This document shows positions 16,513 to 25,010 of a DNA stretch of 64,000 nt, piece by piece. Position numbers and translations under genes: made by a program. The notes under the pieces were generated by a model. The model saw only the letters and a list, made by a program, of their open reading frames with translations. It did no database searches and had not been told where the DNA came from. Numbering within the stretch: position 1 is the first letter of the stretch; the number at the start of each line of letters is the position of its first letter. Source of the DNA: RYN-230 sp963770545 (lineage in GTDB: Bacteria > Actinomycetota > Actinomycetes > Streptosporangiales > Streptosporangiaceae). The stretch lies in the NCBI GenBank assembly GCA_963770545.1, contig CAVYQF010000035.1, forward strand, positions 124,001-188,000, written 5' to 3'.

Positions 16513-17244
16513 TCAGACTGCGTCGCCTTTGAGCGAGAACGACGCCAGCCGCCGGATGGCCAGCCCCAGCGTGACCGCGGTGACCAGCACGCCCAAAATC
16601 ACCGCGGCGGCCAGCCCCAGGTGCGCGCCGAGGTTGGCGTCGCGTGCGATCGAGTTGGCGATCCCCAGCGAGTACTGCTCCACCGAGAGGACCCGCACCC
16701 CGCTGACCACGTTGCTCAGCAGCGACTCCCAGACCAGCAGGTACAGCAGGCCCACGGCGATGGCCCGGGTAGTGAGCACGGAGATCATCACGAACACCGC
16801 GTTGTAGATGACCGAGCCCACCAGCGCCCCGGCGAACACCCCGATCGCCAGCCTGGTCACGCCGCCGGTGGCGATCAGGCCGGCCAGCAGCTCCGGGACC
16901 GCCGCGAAGATCATGGTCAGCCCGGCGCCCACCGCGAACTTGGTCAGGACGACCGTGGACCGCGGTACCGGGGTGGCCAGCAGGTGGACCACGCTGCCGT
17001 CGTCGATCTCCGCGCCGAGCACGCTGGTCCCGATGATCAGCGCGGTCAGCGGCAGCACCACGGCCAGCCCGAAGCCGCCCAGGACGAGACCCGGCCAGTC
17101 GGCCCGCTCGGCGTGCCCGATCTTCAGCAAGGCGCTGACCAGGACCAGGATCAGCGGCGGGATGGCGAACACCAGGGCCCGCCGGCGGCCCATGGTGGCA
17201 CGCAGGGTGATCGAGGCCACGGTCCTGGCCTGGACAGAAAGCAT
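16513..17244 (-). CDS. ABC-2 type transporter permease
   Basis: A 243-residue integral membrane protein with about six hydrophobic spans, for example LVFAIPPLILVLVSALL, LAVVLPLTALIIGTSVLG and AAAVILGVLVTAVTLGLAI. Between spans 2 and 3 lies GAEIDDGSVVHLLATPVPRS, typical of ABC-2 permeases. It is the last gene of a four-gene ABC cluster and should pair with the ATPase ending 33 bp upstream. The substrate is unknown. Its codons at 16810-16891 are duplicated exactly 547 bp downstream of transcription. Confidence 0.85.
   Translation of the reverse strand: MLSVQARTVASITLRATMGRRRALVFAIPPLILVLVSALLKIGHAERADWPGLVLGGFGLAVVLPLTALIIGTSVLGAEIDDGSVVHLLATPVPRSTVVLTKFAVGAGLTMIFAAVPELLAGLIATGGVTRLAIGVFAGALVGSVIYNAVFVMISVLTTRAIAVGLLYLLVWESLLSNVVSGVRVLSVEQYSLGIANSIARDANLGAHLGLAAAVILGVLVTAVTLGLAIRRLASFSLKGDAV
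16810..16891. repeat. 82-bp direct repeat inside the ABC permease (copy B)
   Basis: This is the in-gene partner of the repeat at 16263-16344. All 82 bp are identical. Here the sequence is in frame and encodes a transmembrane part of the permease, so this copy is presumably the original. Confidence 0.95.
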
Positions 17245-17277
17245 CTCAGCTGGTCCCTTCTGCGGCGCGCGGCGCGC

Positions 17278-18189
17278 TCACTGCTCCACCAGGTAGGCGA
17301 ACACGCTCTCCAGCGACTCATCCTCAGGCAGCAGCTCCCGGAGCTGGATGCCCTGCTCGCGGGTGAGCCCGGCGATCTCCCGGCTGAACGCGCCGTAGTC
17401 CGAGGCCTTGACCTGCAGCCCGCCCCCGCCCATCTCCACCCCGGTCACCGAGGGCCGGCCGATCAGCGCCGCGCCCAGCCGCCGGTCGTCGGAGGTCCGG
17501 ACCAGGAACATGTGCGGCCGGCTGGTCATCAGCCGCCGGATGGCCCGGAAGTCCCCGGACGCGGCCAGCCGCCCGGCCACGATGACCTGGATGGTGCCGG
17601 ACAGCCGCTCTACTTCTTCCAGGATGTGCGAGCTGAACAGGATGGTGCGGCCCTCCTCGCCGAGGGTCTCCAGCAGGTCCATCATGTGCAGCCGCTGCCG
17701 CGGGTCCATCCCGTTGAAGGGCTCATCCAGCAGCAGGATCTCCGGGTCGTGCACCAGCGCCGCCGCCACTTTGATCCGCTGCCGCATGCCCTTGGAGTAG
17801 GTCGAGATCTTCCGGTCCTGCGCGTCCGCCATCTCCACGATGGCGATGGCGCGCCCCGCGGAGCGGTCCGGGTCGGCCAGCTTGTGCAGCCGGGCGGTGG
17901 CCCGGACGAACTCCAGCCCGGTGAGGAACGGGTAGACCGCGGGACGCTCGGGCACCAGCCCGAGGGTCCGGTAGATACCAGGGCTGCGCCAGCTCGGCGT
18001 GCCGGCGACGGTCAGCTCGCCCCGGGACGGCTCCAGGAACCCGGAGATGAGGTGCAGCAGCGTGGACTTGCCGGCGCCGTTCGGGCCCAGCAACCCGGTG
18101 ACGCCCGGGCCGATGGTCATCGTGATGTCGTTGATCGCGACCACGTTGCCGTACCAGCGGGACACGTTGCGCAGTTCGATCGTGCTCAT
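17278..18189 (-). CDS. ABC transporter ATP-binding protein
   Basis: A 303-residue ATPase with Walker A GLLGPNGAGKST, Q-loop region LGLVPERPAVYPFLTG, signature TYSKGMRQRIKVA (variant of LSGGQ), Walker B EILLLDEPFNGMDP and H-loop ILFSSHILEE. The C-terminal ~80 residues form an extra accessory domain common to ABC-2 exporters. Its ATG overlaps the upstream permease stop (ATGA). The frame remains open much further upstream, but that part is antisense-frame shadow of the permease. It probably energises export with the neighbouring permeases. Confidence 0.92.
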   Translation of the reverse strand: MSTIELRNVSRWYGNVVAINDITMTIGPGVTGLLGPNGAGKSTLLHLISGFLEPSRGELTVAGTPSWRSPGIYRTLGLVPERPAVYPFLTGLEFVRATARLHKLADPDRSAGRAIAIVEMADAQDRKISTYSKGMRQRIKVAAALVHDPEILLLDEPFNGMDPRQRLHMMDLLETLGEEGRTILFSSHILEEVERLSGTIQVIVAGRLAASGDFRAIRRLMTSRPHMFLVRTSDDRRLGAALIGRPSVTGVEMGGGGLQVKASDYGAFSREIAGLTREQGIQLRELLPEDESLESVFAYLVEQ

Positions 18190-19133
18190 GCCACGCCCGC
18201 CTTCCGGTACCGGGCGGCCAGCCCGCCCACCGCGGCCGCCAGCATCAGGAGGAACATCACGCCGTACAGCGGCCCGAGGTTTCCCGGCGGCGGGTTCGGC
18301 CCCGGCGAGGTGCCGCCGAGCCACTGGCGCAGCCCGTCCAGCACGGTGAACGGGCTGACCAGACCGGAGAGCCGCGCCCCCGCGCCGGTCCCCGCCCCGT
18401 TCTCCGATGTCACCCCGCGCAGCAGCCCGGCCAGGGCCCAGCTGAGGAAGAAGCAGATCGCGATGCTGCCGGTCGCGTAGGCCCGGCGCCCGCTCAGCGA
18501 GGCCAGCGCGAGCCCGATAGAGCCCAGCAGCACGGCCCAGGCCAGCCCGACCAGCAGGCCGGGGATCAGGGCCCGGGTCTGGGCCCAGATCGCCGCCCCG
18601 CCGTGCGCCTGGCCGACCATGCCCAGGTAGAGCAGCAGCAGCGGGATCTCCAGCAAGGCCAGGCAGGCCAGGATGAACGCGCCCAGCTTGGCCGCCGGGT
18701 AGTCGAGCCGGCGTAGCGGCCGCGAGAAGTACAGCGGCAGCACGTGGCTGCGCAGGTCCCGGGATACCAGCTCGGGGGCCTGGGCCGCGACAAAGATGAT
18801 CATCACCAGGACCCGGAGCTGGAACACGTAGGTGTCGTAGTAGACGACCTGGGCACCGCCCCCGGCCACCCCGACCGTGTTGACCACCGCGGGCACGCAC
18901 ATGAGCACGAACGCGATGACCGGGATGATCTTGGCCTTGGCCCCGCGCCCGATGCCGAACGCCGATCGCAGGCTGTGCCAGCCGAGCGCCCGGATGATGC
19001 CGGCCCGGCCCCGCCGCGGCCCCTCGTAGTGCCGGTAGCCGATGTCGTGGATGACGCCGGCCGGGCAGGCGGCGGCCCGCTCTGCGTGGTCACGCTGCTC
19101 CTTCCCGGCCCGGGCGGCCTTCTTCGTCATCAC
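18186..19133 (-). CDS. ABC transporter permease
   Basis: A ~315-residue membrane protein. The N-terminal cytoplasmic segment ends in IHDIGYRHYEGPRRGR, a landmark of permeases paired with the adjacent ATPase family. About six membrane spans follow (IIPVIAFVLMCVPAVV, VLVMIIFVAAQAPELV, LGAFILACLALLEIPLLLL and others). A Pro/Gly-rich loop lies at about 265-285. The start is uncertain: ATG 19133 or 19130 lies 40 or so bases inside the upstream ATPase gene, which implies a long overlap. It ends in an ATGA overlap with the next ATPase. Confidence 0.87.
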   Translation of the reverse strand: MMTKKAARAGKEQRDHAERAAACPAGVIHDIGYRHYEGPRRGRAGIIRALGWHSLRSAFGIGRGAKAKIIPVIAFVLMCVPAVVNTVGVAGGGAQVVYYDTYVFQLRVLVMIIFVAAQAPELVSRDLRSHVLPLYFSRPLRRLDYPAAKLGAFILACLALLEIPLLLLYLGMVGQAHGGAAIWAQTRALIPGLLVGLAWAVLLGSIGLALASLSGRRAYATGSIAICFFLSWALAGLLRGVTSENGAGTGAGARLSGLVSPFTVLDGLRQWLGGTSPGPNPPPGNLGPLYGVMFLLMLAAAVGGLAARYRKAGVA

Positions 19134-20169
19134 GGCCCCGGAACAGTTCCTCGACCCGGCGCCGGCGCTGCTCCAGACGGTTCAGCGGCAGCCCCAGATC
19201 GGCCACGGCGTCCCGGACGCGGTCGTACGTCTCGTCCGAGGCGATCTGGACCAGCAGCGCCCGCTCGTCCCGCACCGGCCGCAGCCCCCGGTCGGCCAGC
19301 TCCGTCTCCAGCAGCGCCGTGCCCTCGTCCACCTCCACCAGCAGCACCTGGCTGACCTGAGTGAAGCTGGCCATCGAGTCGGAGCGGAGCAGCCGGCCTG
19401 CGTCGATGACCACCAGGTGGTCGCAGATCTGCTCGATCTCGCCGAGCAGGTGCGACGACACCAGGATCGAGATGCCGAACTCGGCCCCGATCCGGGTGAC
19501 CAGGTCCAGCATCGCGGCCCGGCCCGCCGGATCCAGGCCGATGGTGGGCTCGTCCAGCAGCAGCAGCTGCGGGTCCCCGACCAGTGCCTGGGCCAGCTTT
19601 ACCCGTTGCTTCATGCCGGTGGAGTAGGTGCCGATCTGGCGGTAGCGCTCCTCATACAGCCCGACGTGGCGCAGCGATTCGGCGGCCCGTTCCTTGGCCG
19701 CGGTCGGCGGCAGCCCGGACATCCGGCCCAGGTGGGTCACGAACTCAGTCGCGGTGACGTCGGGCGGCAGGCAGTCGTGTTCGGGCATGTAGCCGCATCG
19801 CGCCCGGATACGCTCCCCGTCCCGGTCGCAGTCCAGGCCGAGGACGGCGGCGCGGCCACTGGTCGGGGTGAGCAGCCCGAGCAGGATCTTGATCAGGGTG
19901 GATTTGCCCGCGCCATTGGCCCCGACCAGCCCGGTGATTCCCGGCCCGACCCGCACGGTGAGCTGGTCCAGGGCGGTCACCGCGCCCGGGTACCGCTTGC
20001 TGAGGGCTGAGGTTTCAACAATCGCCGCAACGAAAACCGGCCCGGCGCCGGCCCCGTCCGGCAGCGCCGCGGCCTGCGGGGGCCCTGGCGGCGGCCCAGA
20101 CTGCCGGGGCCTGGCCTGCAGCGGCCCGGGTGCCAAAGGCCCGGGCTCCCCGGGCTCTGGAGCGCTCAC
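19090..20169 (-). CDS. ABC transporter ATP-binding protein
   Basis: A ~359-residue ATPase with a ~50-residue Pro/Gly-rich head. Motifs are Walker A GLVGANGAGKST, Q-loop GYMPEHDCLPP, signature TYSTGMKQRVKLA, Walker B LLLLDEPTIGLDP and H-loop ILVSSHLLGE. The tail has a basic stretch (EQRRRRVEELF). I use GTG 20169, which follows AGGGGGA; the in-frame ATG at 20244 would add a low-complexity extension. It is the first gene of the ABC cluster: ATPase-permease-ATPase-permease. Two related half-systems side by side suggest a heteromeric exporter or two exporters. Confidence 0.9.
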   Translation of the reverse strand: MSAPEPGEPGPLAPGPLQARPRQSGPPPGPPQAAALPDGAGAGPVFVAAIVETSALSKRYPGAVTALDQLTVRVGPGITGLVGANGAGKSTLIKILLGLLTPTSGRAAVLGLDCDRDGERIRARCGYMPEHDCLPPDVTATEFVTHLGRMSGLPPTAAKERAAESLRHVGLYEERYRQIGTYSTGMKQRVKLAQALVGDPQLLLLDEPTIGLDPAGRAAMLDLVTRIGAEFGISILVSSHLLGEIEQICDHLVVIDAGRLLRSDSMASFTQVSQVLLVEVDEGTALLETELADRGLRPVRDERALLVQIASDETYDRVRDAVADLGLPLNRLEQRRRRVEELFRGRDDEEGRPGREGAA

Positions 20170-20369
20170 GTGTCCCCCTGCTCTCGTCGTCGCGTCTGGC
20201 GGTGGGGTCCCAGCCTGGCCTTCACCGCGGCCTCGCGTCATCATCCCGGGGAATGGCTTTCGTGATCAGGCCCCGGCCTGACCAGGCCCGCGCCGTCCCC
20301 CGGATCAGCCTGGCAGCCTACGACCGCGGGCGGACGCCCCGAAGCGGCCTGCGGCGTTACCGTTAGCAG

Positions 20370-21866
20370 GTGAGCGGAGCAACCAGGGCACCCCGGCGTG
20401 GGCGGCTGAGACGTCGGTTCTGGACCGCGCTAGACTTCGGCGCCGCAGCCCTCTGTGCCGTGCTCATCTTCGCCGCCCTGTTCCACTCCGCAAACGGCAC
20501 CCATCTGCAGGTCGGGCTGCTGGCCCCGCGGGGGGTCCTGCTGGCTCTGCTGGCCGCCACCTTGTCCTTCCCGGTCGCCATCCGGCGCCGGCTGCCCGTC
20601 CGGGCGCTGGTCATCGTGCTGGCCGGCTGCCTGGCCACCCTGATCATCGGCGGGGAGCTCACCCGCGGCCCGTTCCTCCCGCTGACGCTGGTCCTGTTCG
20701 TGGTCGCATCCACCTGCCGCCGGACGGTCGCGCTGGCCGGCCTGGCCGGCGGGCTGGCCTTCCTGATCGCGCAGGGCGTGGTGCTGCACTTCGAAGGGGA
20801 GGGTTCGGGCAACGCGACCGGGGCCGCCCTGGTCCTGACCATCGCCTGGATGGTCGGGTACCTGGTGCAGCAGCGGCGGACCCACATGGCGGCGGTCCGG
20901 GACCGCGCGGCCAGCGACGCGGTGACCCGGGAACGGCTGCGGATCGCCCGGGAACTGCACGATGTGGTGGCGCACAGCATGACCGTGGTCACCGTGCAGG
21001 CCGGGTTCGGCGAGTACGTGTTCGACAGCCAGCCCGATGAGGCCCGGGCCGCACTGGGCGCGATCCAGGCGGTGAGCCGGGAGGCACTGGGCGAGATGCA
21101 GCGGATGCTCTGCGTGCTCCGCCAGACGGACGGGGACATCGCGGCGGCCGACGCGGAACTGGCCGCCCGCGAGCCTGCGGCGGCCGGGCTCGCCGTGAAC
21201 GAGGCTCCTGCGGCCAGCCCGGCGGCCGCGGACGGGTCCGCCCCGGACGGGAGCAGCGCTCCACCCGGCCGGCCCGGGCCCGCCCGGGGCCGGCCCGTCG
21301 CGCCGCTGGCGCCCGCCCCGGGGCTGGCCAACCTGGACCGGCTGGTGGAACGGACCGCGGGGGCCGGTGTCACGGTGACCGTTGAGCGGATTGGCCAGCC
21401 GCGCGGCCTGCCGGCCAGCCTCGACCTCTCCGCGTTCCGCATCGTGCAGGAATCCCTGACCAATGTGGTCAAGCACTCCGGCGCGGACCGCTGCCACGTC
21501 GTCCTCGGATACGGCCCGGAAAGCCTGCTCATCGAGGTCACCGACCCCGGGCCCGGTAGGCCATCTGAGGTGAATCCGGCGGGCCGGCCCGGTGCCCTGG
21601 CGGGCGCCCCGGTGCGGAACGGGGCCAGCATCGCGGCAGGACCCTGGGTCCCCGGCGGAGCCCGGGCCCCGGCCAGCCCGGCCCGGGCCGCCGCCTCACT
21701 GCGCCCTCCGCTGCGCGTGGGCAGCGGAGCGGACCGGGCGGGACACGGCATCATCGGCATGCGGGAGCGGGTCAGCCTGTGCGGCGGCGAACTGAACGCG
21801 CTGCGCCACCCCGACGGGGGCTTCGTGGTGCGGGCCAGGCTGCCGCTGCGCGTGGGGCGGCCATGA
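20370..21866 (+). CDS. DesK/NarL-type sensor histidine kinase with long linkers
   Basis: A 498-residue membrane sensor kinase. Four to five membrane spans occupy residues 15-165. The HisKA_3 dimerisation motif is RLRIARELHDVVAHSM, with the phospho-acceptor His. The ATPase domain shows SAFRIVQESLTNVVKHS (N-box) and GHGIIGMRERVSLCGG (G-box). It is unusual in having two disordered Pro/Ala/Gly insertions, at about residues 265-315 and, inside the ATPase domain, about 395-455. GTG 20370 lies six bases after TACCGT, suggesting a leaderless start. It overlaps the response-regulator gene (ATGA) and heads a seven-gene operon. Confidence 0.9.
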   Translation: MSGATRAPRRGRLRRRFWTALDFGAAALCAVLIFAALFHSANGTHLQVGLLAPRGVLLALLAATLSFPVAIRRRLPVRALVIVLAGCLATLIIGGELTRGPFLPLTLVLFVVASTCRRTVALAGLAGGLAFLIAQGVVLHFEGEGSGNATGAALVLTIAWMVGYLVQQRRTHMAAVRDRAASDAVTRERLRIARELHDVVAHSMTVVTVQAGFGEYVFDSQPDEARAALGAIQAVSREALGEMQRMLCVLRQTDGDIAAADAELAAREPAAAGLAVNEAPAASPAAADGSAPDGSSAPPGRPGPARGRPVAPLAPAPGLANLDRLVERTAGAGVTVTVERIGQPRGLPASLDLSAFRIVQESLTNVVKHSGADRCHVVLGYGPESLLIEVTDPGPGRPSEVNPAGRPGALAGAPVRNGASIAAGPWVPGGARAPASPARAAASLRPPLRVGSGADRAGHGIIGMRERVSLCGGELNALRHPDGGFVVRARLPLRVGRP

Positions 21867-22534
21867 CCCTGCGCGTGCTGGTCGCCGACGACCAGGCCCT
21901 GGTCCGGGCGGGTTTTCGCGGCATCGTCGCGGCCACACCGGGATTCACCGTGGTGGGCGAGGCCGGCAACGGCAGCGAGGCCGTCGAACAGGCCCGGCGC
22001 CACCATCCGGATGTCGTGCTGATGGACGTCCGGATGCCGGGCATGGACGGCATCGAGGCCACCCGCCAGATCACCCGGTCGGCCGCCACGAGCGACGTGC
22101 GGGTGCTGATCCTGACCACGTTCGACCTGGACGAGTACGTGTTCACTGCGCTGCGCGCCGGCGCCAGCGGGTTCCTGCTCAAGAGCATCTCGCCCGCCGA
22201 GCTGCTGAACGCGATCGGTGTCGTCGCGGCCGGTGACGCCCTGCTCGCCCCGAGCGTGACCCGCCGCCTGGTCGAGGAGTTCGCCCGGACGCCGCCGCTC
22301 ACCCCGGCCGTCCCGGCCGGCGGCGGCGCGCTCGACGTGATCACCGCCCGGGAGCGGGAGGTGCTGGCCCTGGTGGCCGGCGGCCTGTCCAACACGGAGA
22401 TCGCCAAGCGGCTGGACATCACCCCGGCCACCACGAAGACGCACGTGGGGCACCTGCTCACCAAGCTCGGCGCGCGGGATCGCGTGCACCTGGTCATACT
22501 GGCCTACCAGGCGGGCCTCGCCACCCCCGCGTAG
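21863..22534 (+). CDS. NarL/LuxR-type response regulator
   Basis: A 223-residue two-component regulator. The receiver domain has the acidic pair in RVLVADDQALVRAG, the phospho-acceptor Asp in DVVLMDVRMPGMDG, the T-x-F switch in LILTTFDLDEYV and the Lys in GFLLKSISPAE. The LuxR HTH is at the C-terminus (ITAREREVLALVAGGLSNTE and TTKTHVGHLLTKLGARDR). Its ATG overlaps the kinase stop, so the two are made together. The likely targets include its own operon, whose next gene starts 6 bp after the stop. Confidence 0.93.
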   Translation: MTLRVLVADDQALVRAGFRGIVAATPGFTVVGEAGNGSEAVEQARRHHPDVVLMDVRMPGMDGIEATRQITRSAATSDVRVLILTTFDLDEYVFTALRAGASGFLLKSISPAELLNAIGVVAAGDALLAPSVTRRLVEEFARTPPLTPAVPAGGGALDVITAREREVLALVAGGLSNTEIAKRLDITPATTKTHVGHLLTKLGARDRVHLVILAYQAGLATPA

Positions 22535-22540
22535 GAGATC

Positions 22541-23476
22541 ATGACCAGCAGGCAGACGGCAGTTCCGGCGGGTGAGCCTGCCCAGACCGCACCGGAGCCC
22601 GGCTCCGCCAGCGCCCTGCGCGGGCCGGCCCTGGCCCGGCTGCTGCTGACCGCACTGCTCATCGCCGGCGTCCTGGTCGGGCTGCGCGGCGGCTTCACGC
22701 TGCACGGCTGGCACGGCCGGTATCGCCGGGACGGGATCGCGATCGGGATCACGCTGGAGATCATCCTGGCCGGGCTGCTCGTCGCGCTGCTGGTCCGGGG
22801 GCGCCGGCCCAGCGACGACTTCCGCGTCCGGCGGCTGCGTGGCGTCCTGCGCGCCGCACTGCTGGCCGGCCTGGCCGCCATCCCGGCGGTCCTGATCCTG
22901 TCCGTGCCGCTGCACCCTCATCCGCTGCCGCCGCAGCCGCAGCCCACCCAGCCCCAGCCGACCGCGTCGCCCCACGTGACGCGGCCCCAGCACCCGTCCG
23001 CAGCGTTCCGGCTGCCCCTGGCCAGCATCCTGTACGCCCTGCTCATCCTGGCCCTCATCGGCGGGATCGTGGCGTGCGTCGTGCTGCTCCGGCGCCGCCT
23101 GCCCGAGCATGACGTGCTGCCCCCAGACGAAACGTCTCTCGCGGAGGGGCAGCGCAGTGACCTGCGCGACGCGGTCAGCTCCGGGCGTCGGGCGCTGGCC
23201 GGCCTGGACGACGCCCGGGCCGCCATCATCGCCTGCTACGTGGCCATGGAGCGGAGCCTGGCCGCGGCCGGCGCGGACCACGAGGTGGCGGACACGCCCG
23301 ATGAGTTCCTGGCCCGGGCGGCCGCGGCGGGACTCGTCCGCGGGGCGGCAGCCGGGGAGCTGACCGGGCTGTTCTATGAGGCCCGCTTCTCAGCGCACGA
23401 GCTGACCGCGGCCCAGCGTGATGCCGCCCAGGACGCGCTGGAGCTGCTCGCCGCCGACCTGCGAGGTTCATCATGA
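22541..23476 (+). CDS. DUF4129 domain membrane protein
   Basis: A 311-residue protein with three membrane spans (about 32-50, 68-86 and 105-125), a Pro/Gln-rich outer loop (PLPPQPQPTQPQPT), a further span near 165-185 and a C-terminal cytoplasmic DUF4129 domain. The domain landmarks are AAIIACYVAMERSLAAAG, DTPDEFLARA and LFYEARFSAHELT. DUF4129 proteins regularly occur with MoxR and DUF58 genes, as here, but their role is not established. It starts 6 bp after the response regulator and ends in an ATGA overlap with the next gene. Confidence 0.87.
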   Translation: MTSRQTAVPAGEPAQTAPEPGSASALRGPALARLLLTALLIAGVLVGLRGGFTLHGWHGRYRRDGIAIGITLEIILAGLLVALLVRGRRPSDDFRVRRLRGVLRAALLAGLAAIPAVLILSVPLHPHPLPPQPQPTQPQPTASPHVTRPQHPSAAFRLPLASILYALLILALIGGIVACVVLLRRRLPEHDVLPPDETSLAEGQRSDLRDAVSSGRRALAGLDDARAAIIACYVAMERSLAAAGADHEVADTPDEFLARAAAAGLVRGAAAGELTGLFYEARFSAHELTAAQRDAAQDALELLAADLRGSS

Positions 23477-24030
23477 CCGGCCCGGCCGGGGCCAGCTGGC
23501 CGCCCCTGCCCGAGCTCATCATCGCCGCCGTGGCGGTGACCGCGACCGCCGCGGCCGGCTACGCCGTGGCCGGTCCCGGTGCGCTCGCGCTGGTGGCAGT
23601 GGTGGCCGGGGTGGTCAGCCTGGTCGTGCTGCGCAGCCTGGTGCGCCCGCCGTCGCTGACGACTTCGGCCGAGGACGTCAGCGGCCCCGACCCGGCGGTA
23701 CCGGCACCGGTGCTGTCGTCCTTCTCCCGCCAGTGGCGGCGGCAGTCCCGGCTGGGCGACGCCCAGGCCTCGATGACGGCCTACGAGGCCGGCCTGCGCG
23801 GCCAGCTGGAGCACCTGCTGGCCTCGCGGCTGGCCGAGCAGCACGGCATCAGCCTCTACGACGACCCCGCCGCCGCCCGGCAGGCCTTCACCGGCGGCCG
23901 CCCTGGCTATGACAGCCTCTGGCGGTGGGTCAACCCGGCCCGGCCTGCCGCGCCGTCCTCACCTGGCGACCAGCCGGGGATCCCCTACCGGACCCTGGCC
24001 CGCCTTCTCGACCGACTGGAGCACCTGTGA
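23473..24030 (+). CDS. Hypothetical membrane protein in the MoxR/DUF58 operon
   Basis: A 185-residue protein I do not recognise by family. Two N-terminal hydrophobic spans (LIIAAVAVTATAAAGYAVA and ALALVAVVAGVVSLVVL) precede a soluble domain with SRQWRRQSRLGDAQASMTAY and LLASRLAEQHGISLYDDPA. It ends in a helix (YRTLARLLDRLEHL). A similar small gene usually sits between DUF4129 and MoxR genes in actinomycetes, so it probably belongs to the same complex. Both ends overlap neighbours by four bases (ATGA upstream, GTGA downstream). Confidence 0.75.
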   Translation: MTGPAGASWPPLPELIIAAVAVTATAAAGYAVAGPGALALVAVVAGVVSLVVLRSLVRPPSLTTSAEDVSGPDPAVPAPVLSSFSRQWRRQSRLGDAQASMTAYEAGLRGQLEHLLASRLAEQHGISLYDDPAAARQAFTGGRPGYDSLWRWVNPARPAAPSSPGDQPGIPYRTLARLLDRLEHL

Positions 24031-25010
24031 CGGACAAGATCCTCACCCCTGGCGAGACCGCCCAGCGGTCCGCCCAGGTCCTCGCGGAAGTGCAGCGCGC
24101 GGTCGTGGGGCACCGGCGCGCCCTGGAGCTGGTGCTGATCGGGATCCTGGCCGGCGGCCACATCCTCCTCGAGGACCTCCCCGGGCTGGGCAAGACGCTG
24201 ATCGCCCGGACGTTCGCGCAGGTCCTCGGGCTGGATTTCGCGCGCATCCAGTTCACCCCGGACATGCTGCCGTCCGACGTGATCGGCGCGCCCATGTACG
24301 ACCAGCGGACCGCGGAGATGCAGTTCCGGCCGGGCCCGGTGTTCACTCAGCTGCTGCTCGCGGATGAGATCAACCGGACCCCGCCCAAGACCCAGGCCGC
24401 GCTGCTGGAGGCCATGGGCGAGGGACAGGTGAGCATGGACGGGCAGACCCGCCCGCTCCCGCAACCCTTCGTCGTGCTGGCCACCGACAATCCGATCGAG
24501 TACGAGGGCACCTACGAGCTGCCCGAGGCGCAGCTCGACCGCTTCCTGATGCGGCTGCGGCTGGGTTACCTGGACAGCGCGGACGAGGCGGCGATGCTCC
24601 AGCGGCGGCTGGATCGACGGGCCGAGAACGCGGTGCTCCAGCAGGTCACCGACGCGCGCGAAGTGCTCGCCATGCGGGCCGCGCTGGAGGATGTGGAGGT
24701 GTCGGCCGACCTGATCGACTATGTCGTCGCCCTGGTCCGGGCGACCCGGGAGCACCGGCAGATCCAGGTGGGGGCCAGCCCCCGCGGCGGGCTGGCCATC
24801 ATCCAGCTGGCCCGCGGCCAGGCCCTGCTGCAGCTGCGGGACTACGTGATCCCGGACGACATCAAGAGCGTCGCGGTGCCCGCACTCGCGCACCGGATCA
24901 CGCTGCGGCCCGAGCTGTGGGTCCGCCAGGTCCAGCCGGATGATGTGGTGGCCACGCTGCTCGCCAGCGTTCCGACGCCCCGCACCGACCCGTCCGCCGC
25001 CCGTGCCTGA
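24027..25010 (+). CDS. MoxR family AAA+ ATPase
   Basis: A 327-residue AAA+ ATPase. Landmarks are Walker A LLEDLPGLGKTLIAR, FTPDMLPSDVIGA, Walker B LLLADEINRTPPKTQAALLE, sensor 1 VVLATDNPIEYEGTYELPEA, the arginine finger region DRFLMRLRLGYL and SPRGGLAIIQLAR near the C-terminus. MoxR ATPases act as chaperones that assemble or activate partner protein complexes, often together with vWA/DUF58 partners. GTG 24027 overlaps the upstream stop (GTGA). Its stop overlaps the DUF58 start by eight bases. Confidence 0.93.
   Translation: MTDKILTPGETAQRSAQVLAEVQRAVVGHRRALELVLIGILAGGHILLEDLPGLGKTLIARTFAQVLGLDFARIQFTPDMLPSDVIGAPMYDQRTAEMQFRPGPVFTQLLLADEINRTPPKTQAALLEAMGEGQVSMDGQTRPLPQPFVVLATDNPIEYEGTYELPEAQLDRFLMRLRLGYLDSADEAAMLQRRLDRRAENAVLQQVTDAREVLAMRAALEDVEVSADLIDYVVALVRATREHRQIQVGASPRGGLAIIQLARGQALLQLRDYVIPDDIKSVAVPALAHRITLRPELWVRQVQPDDVVATLLASVPTPRTDPSAARA

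Noticed and set aside
16359..16530. A minus-strand open frame after the permease stop with a plausible protein-like sequence
   Set aside because: There is no start codon after the permease stop and no ribosome-binding site. It is treated as a remnant.
16366..18480. A 704-codon open frame on the plus strand
   Set aside because: It is antisense to the ABC permease and ATPase genes, which carry full motifs; the plus frame has none.
20363..23281. A 972-codon open frame on the minus strand
   Set aside because: It lies exactly antisense to the clearly coding kinase, response regulator and DUF4129 genes. Its composition is Gly/Arg/Ala/Gln low complexity with no domain. It is a by-product of high GC content.
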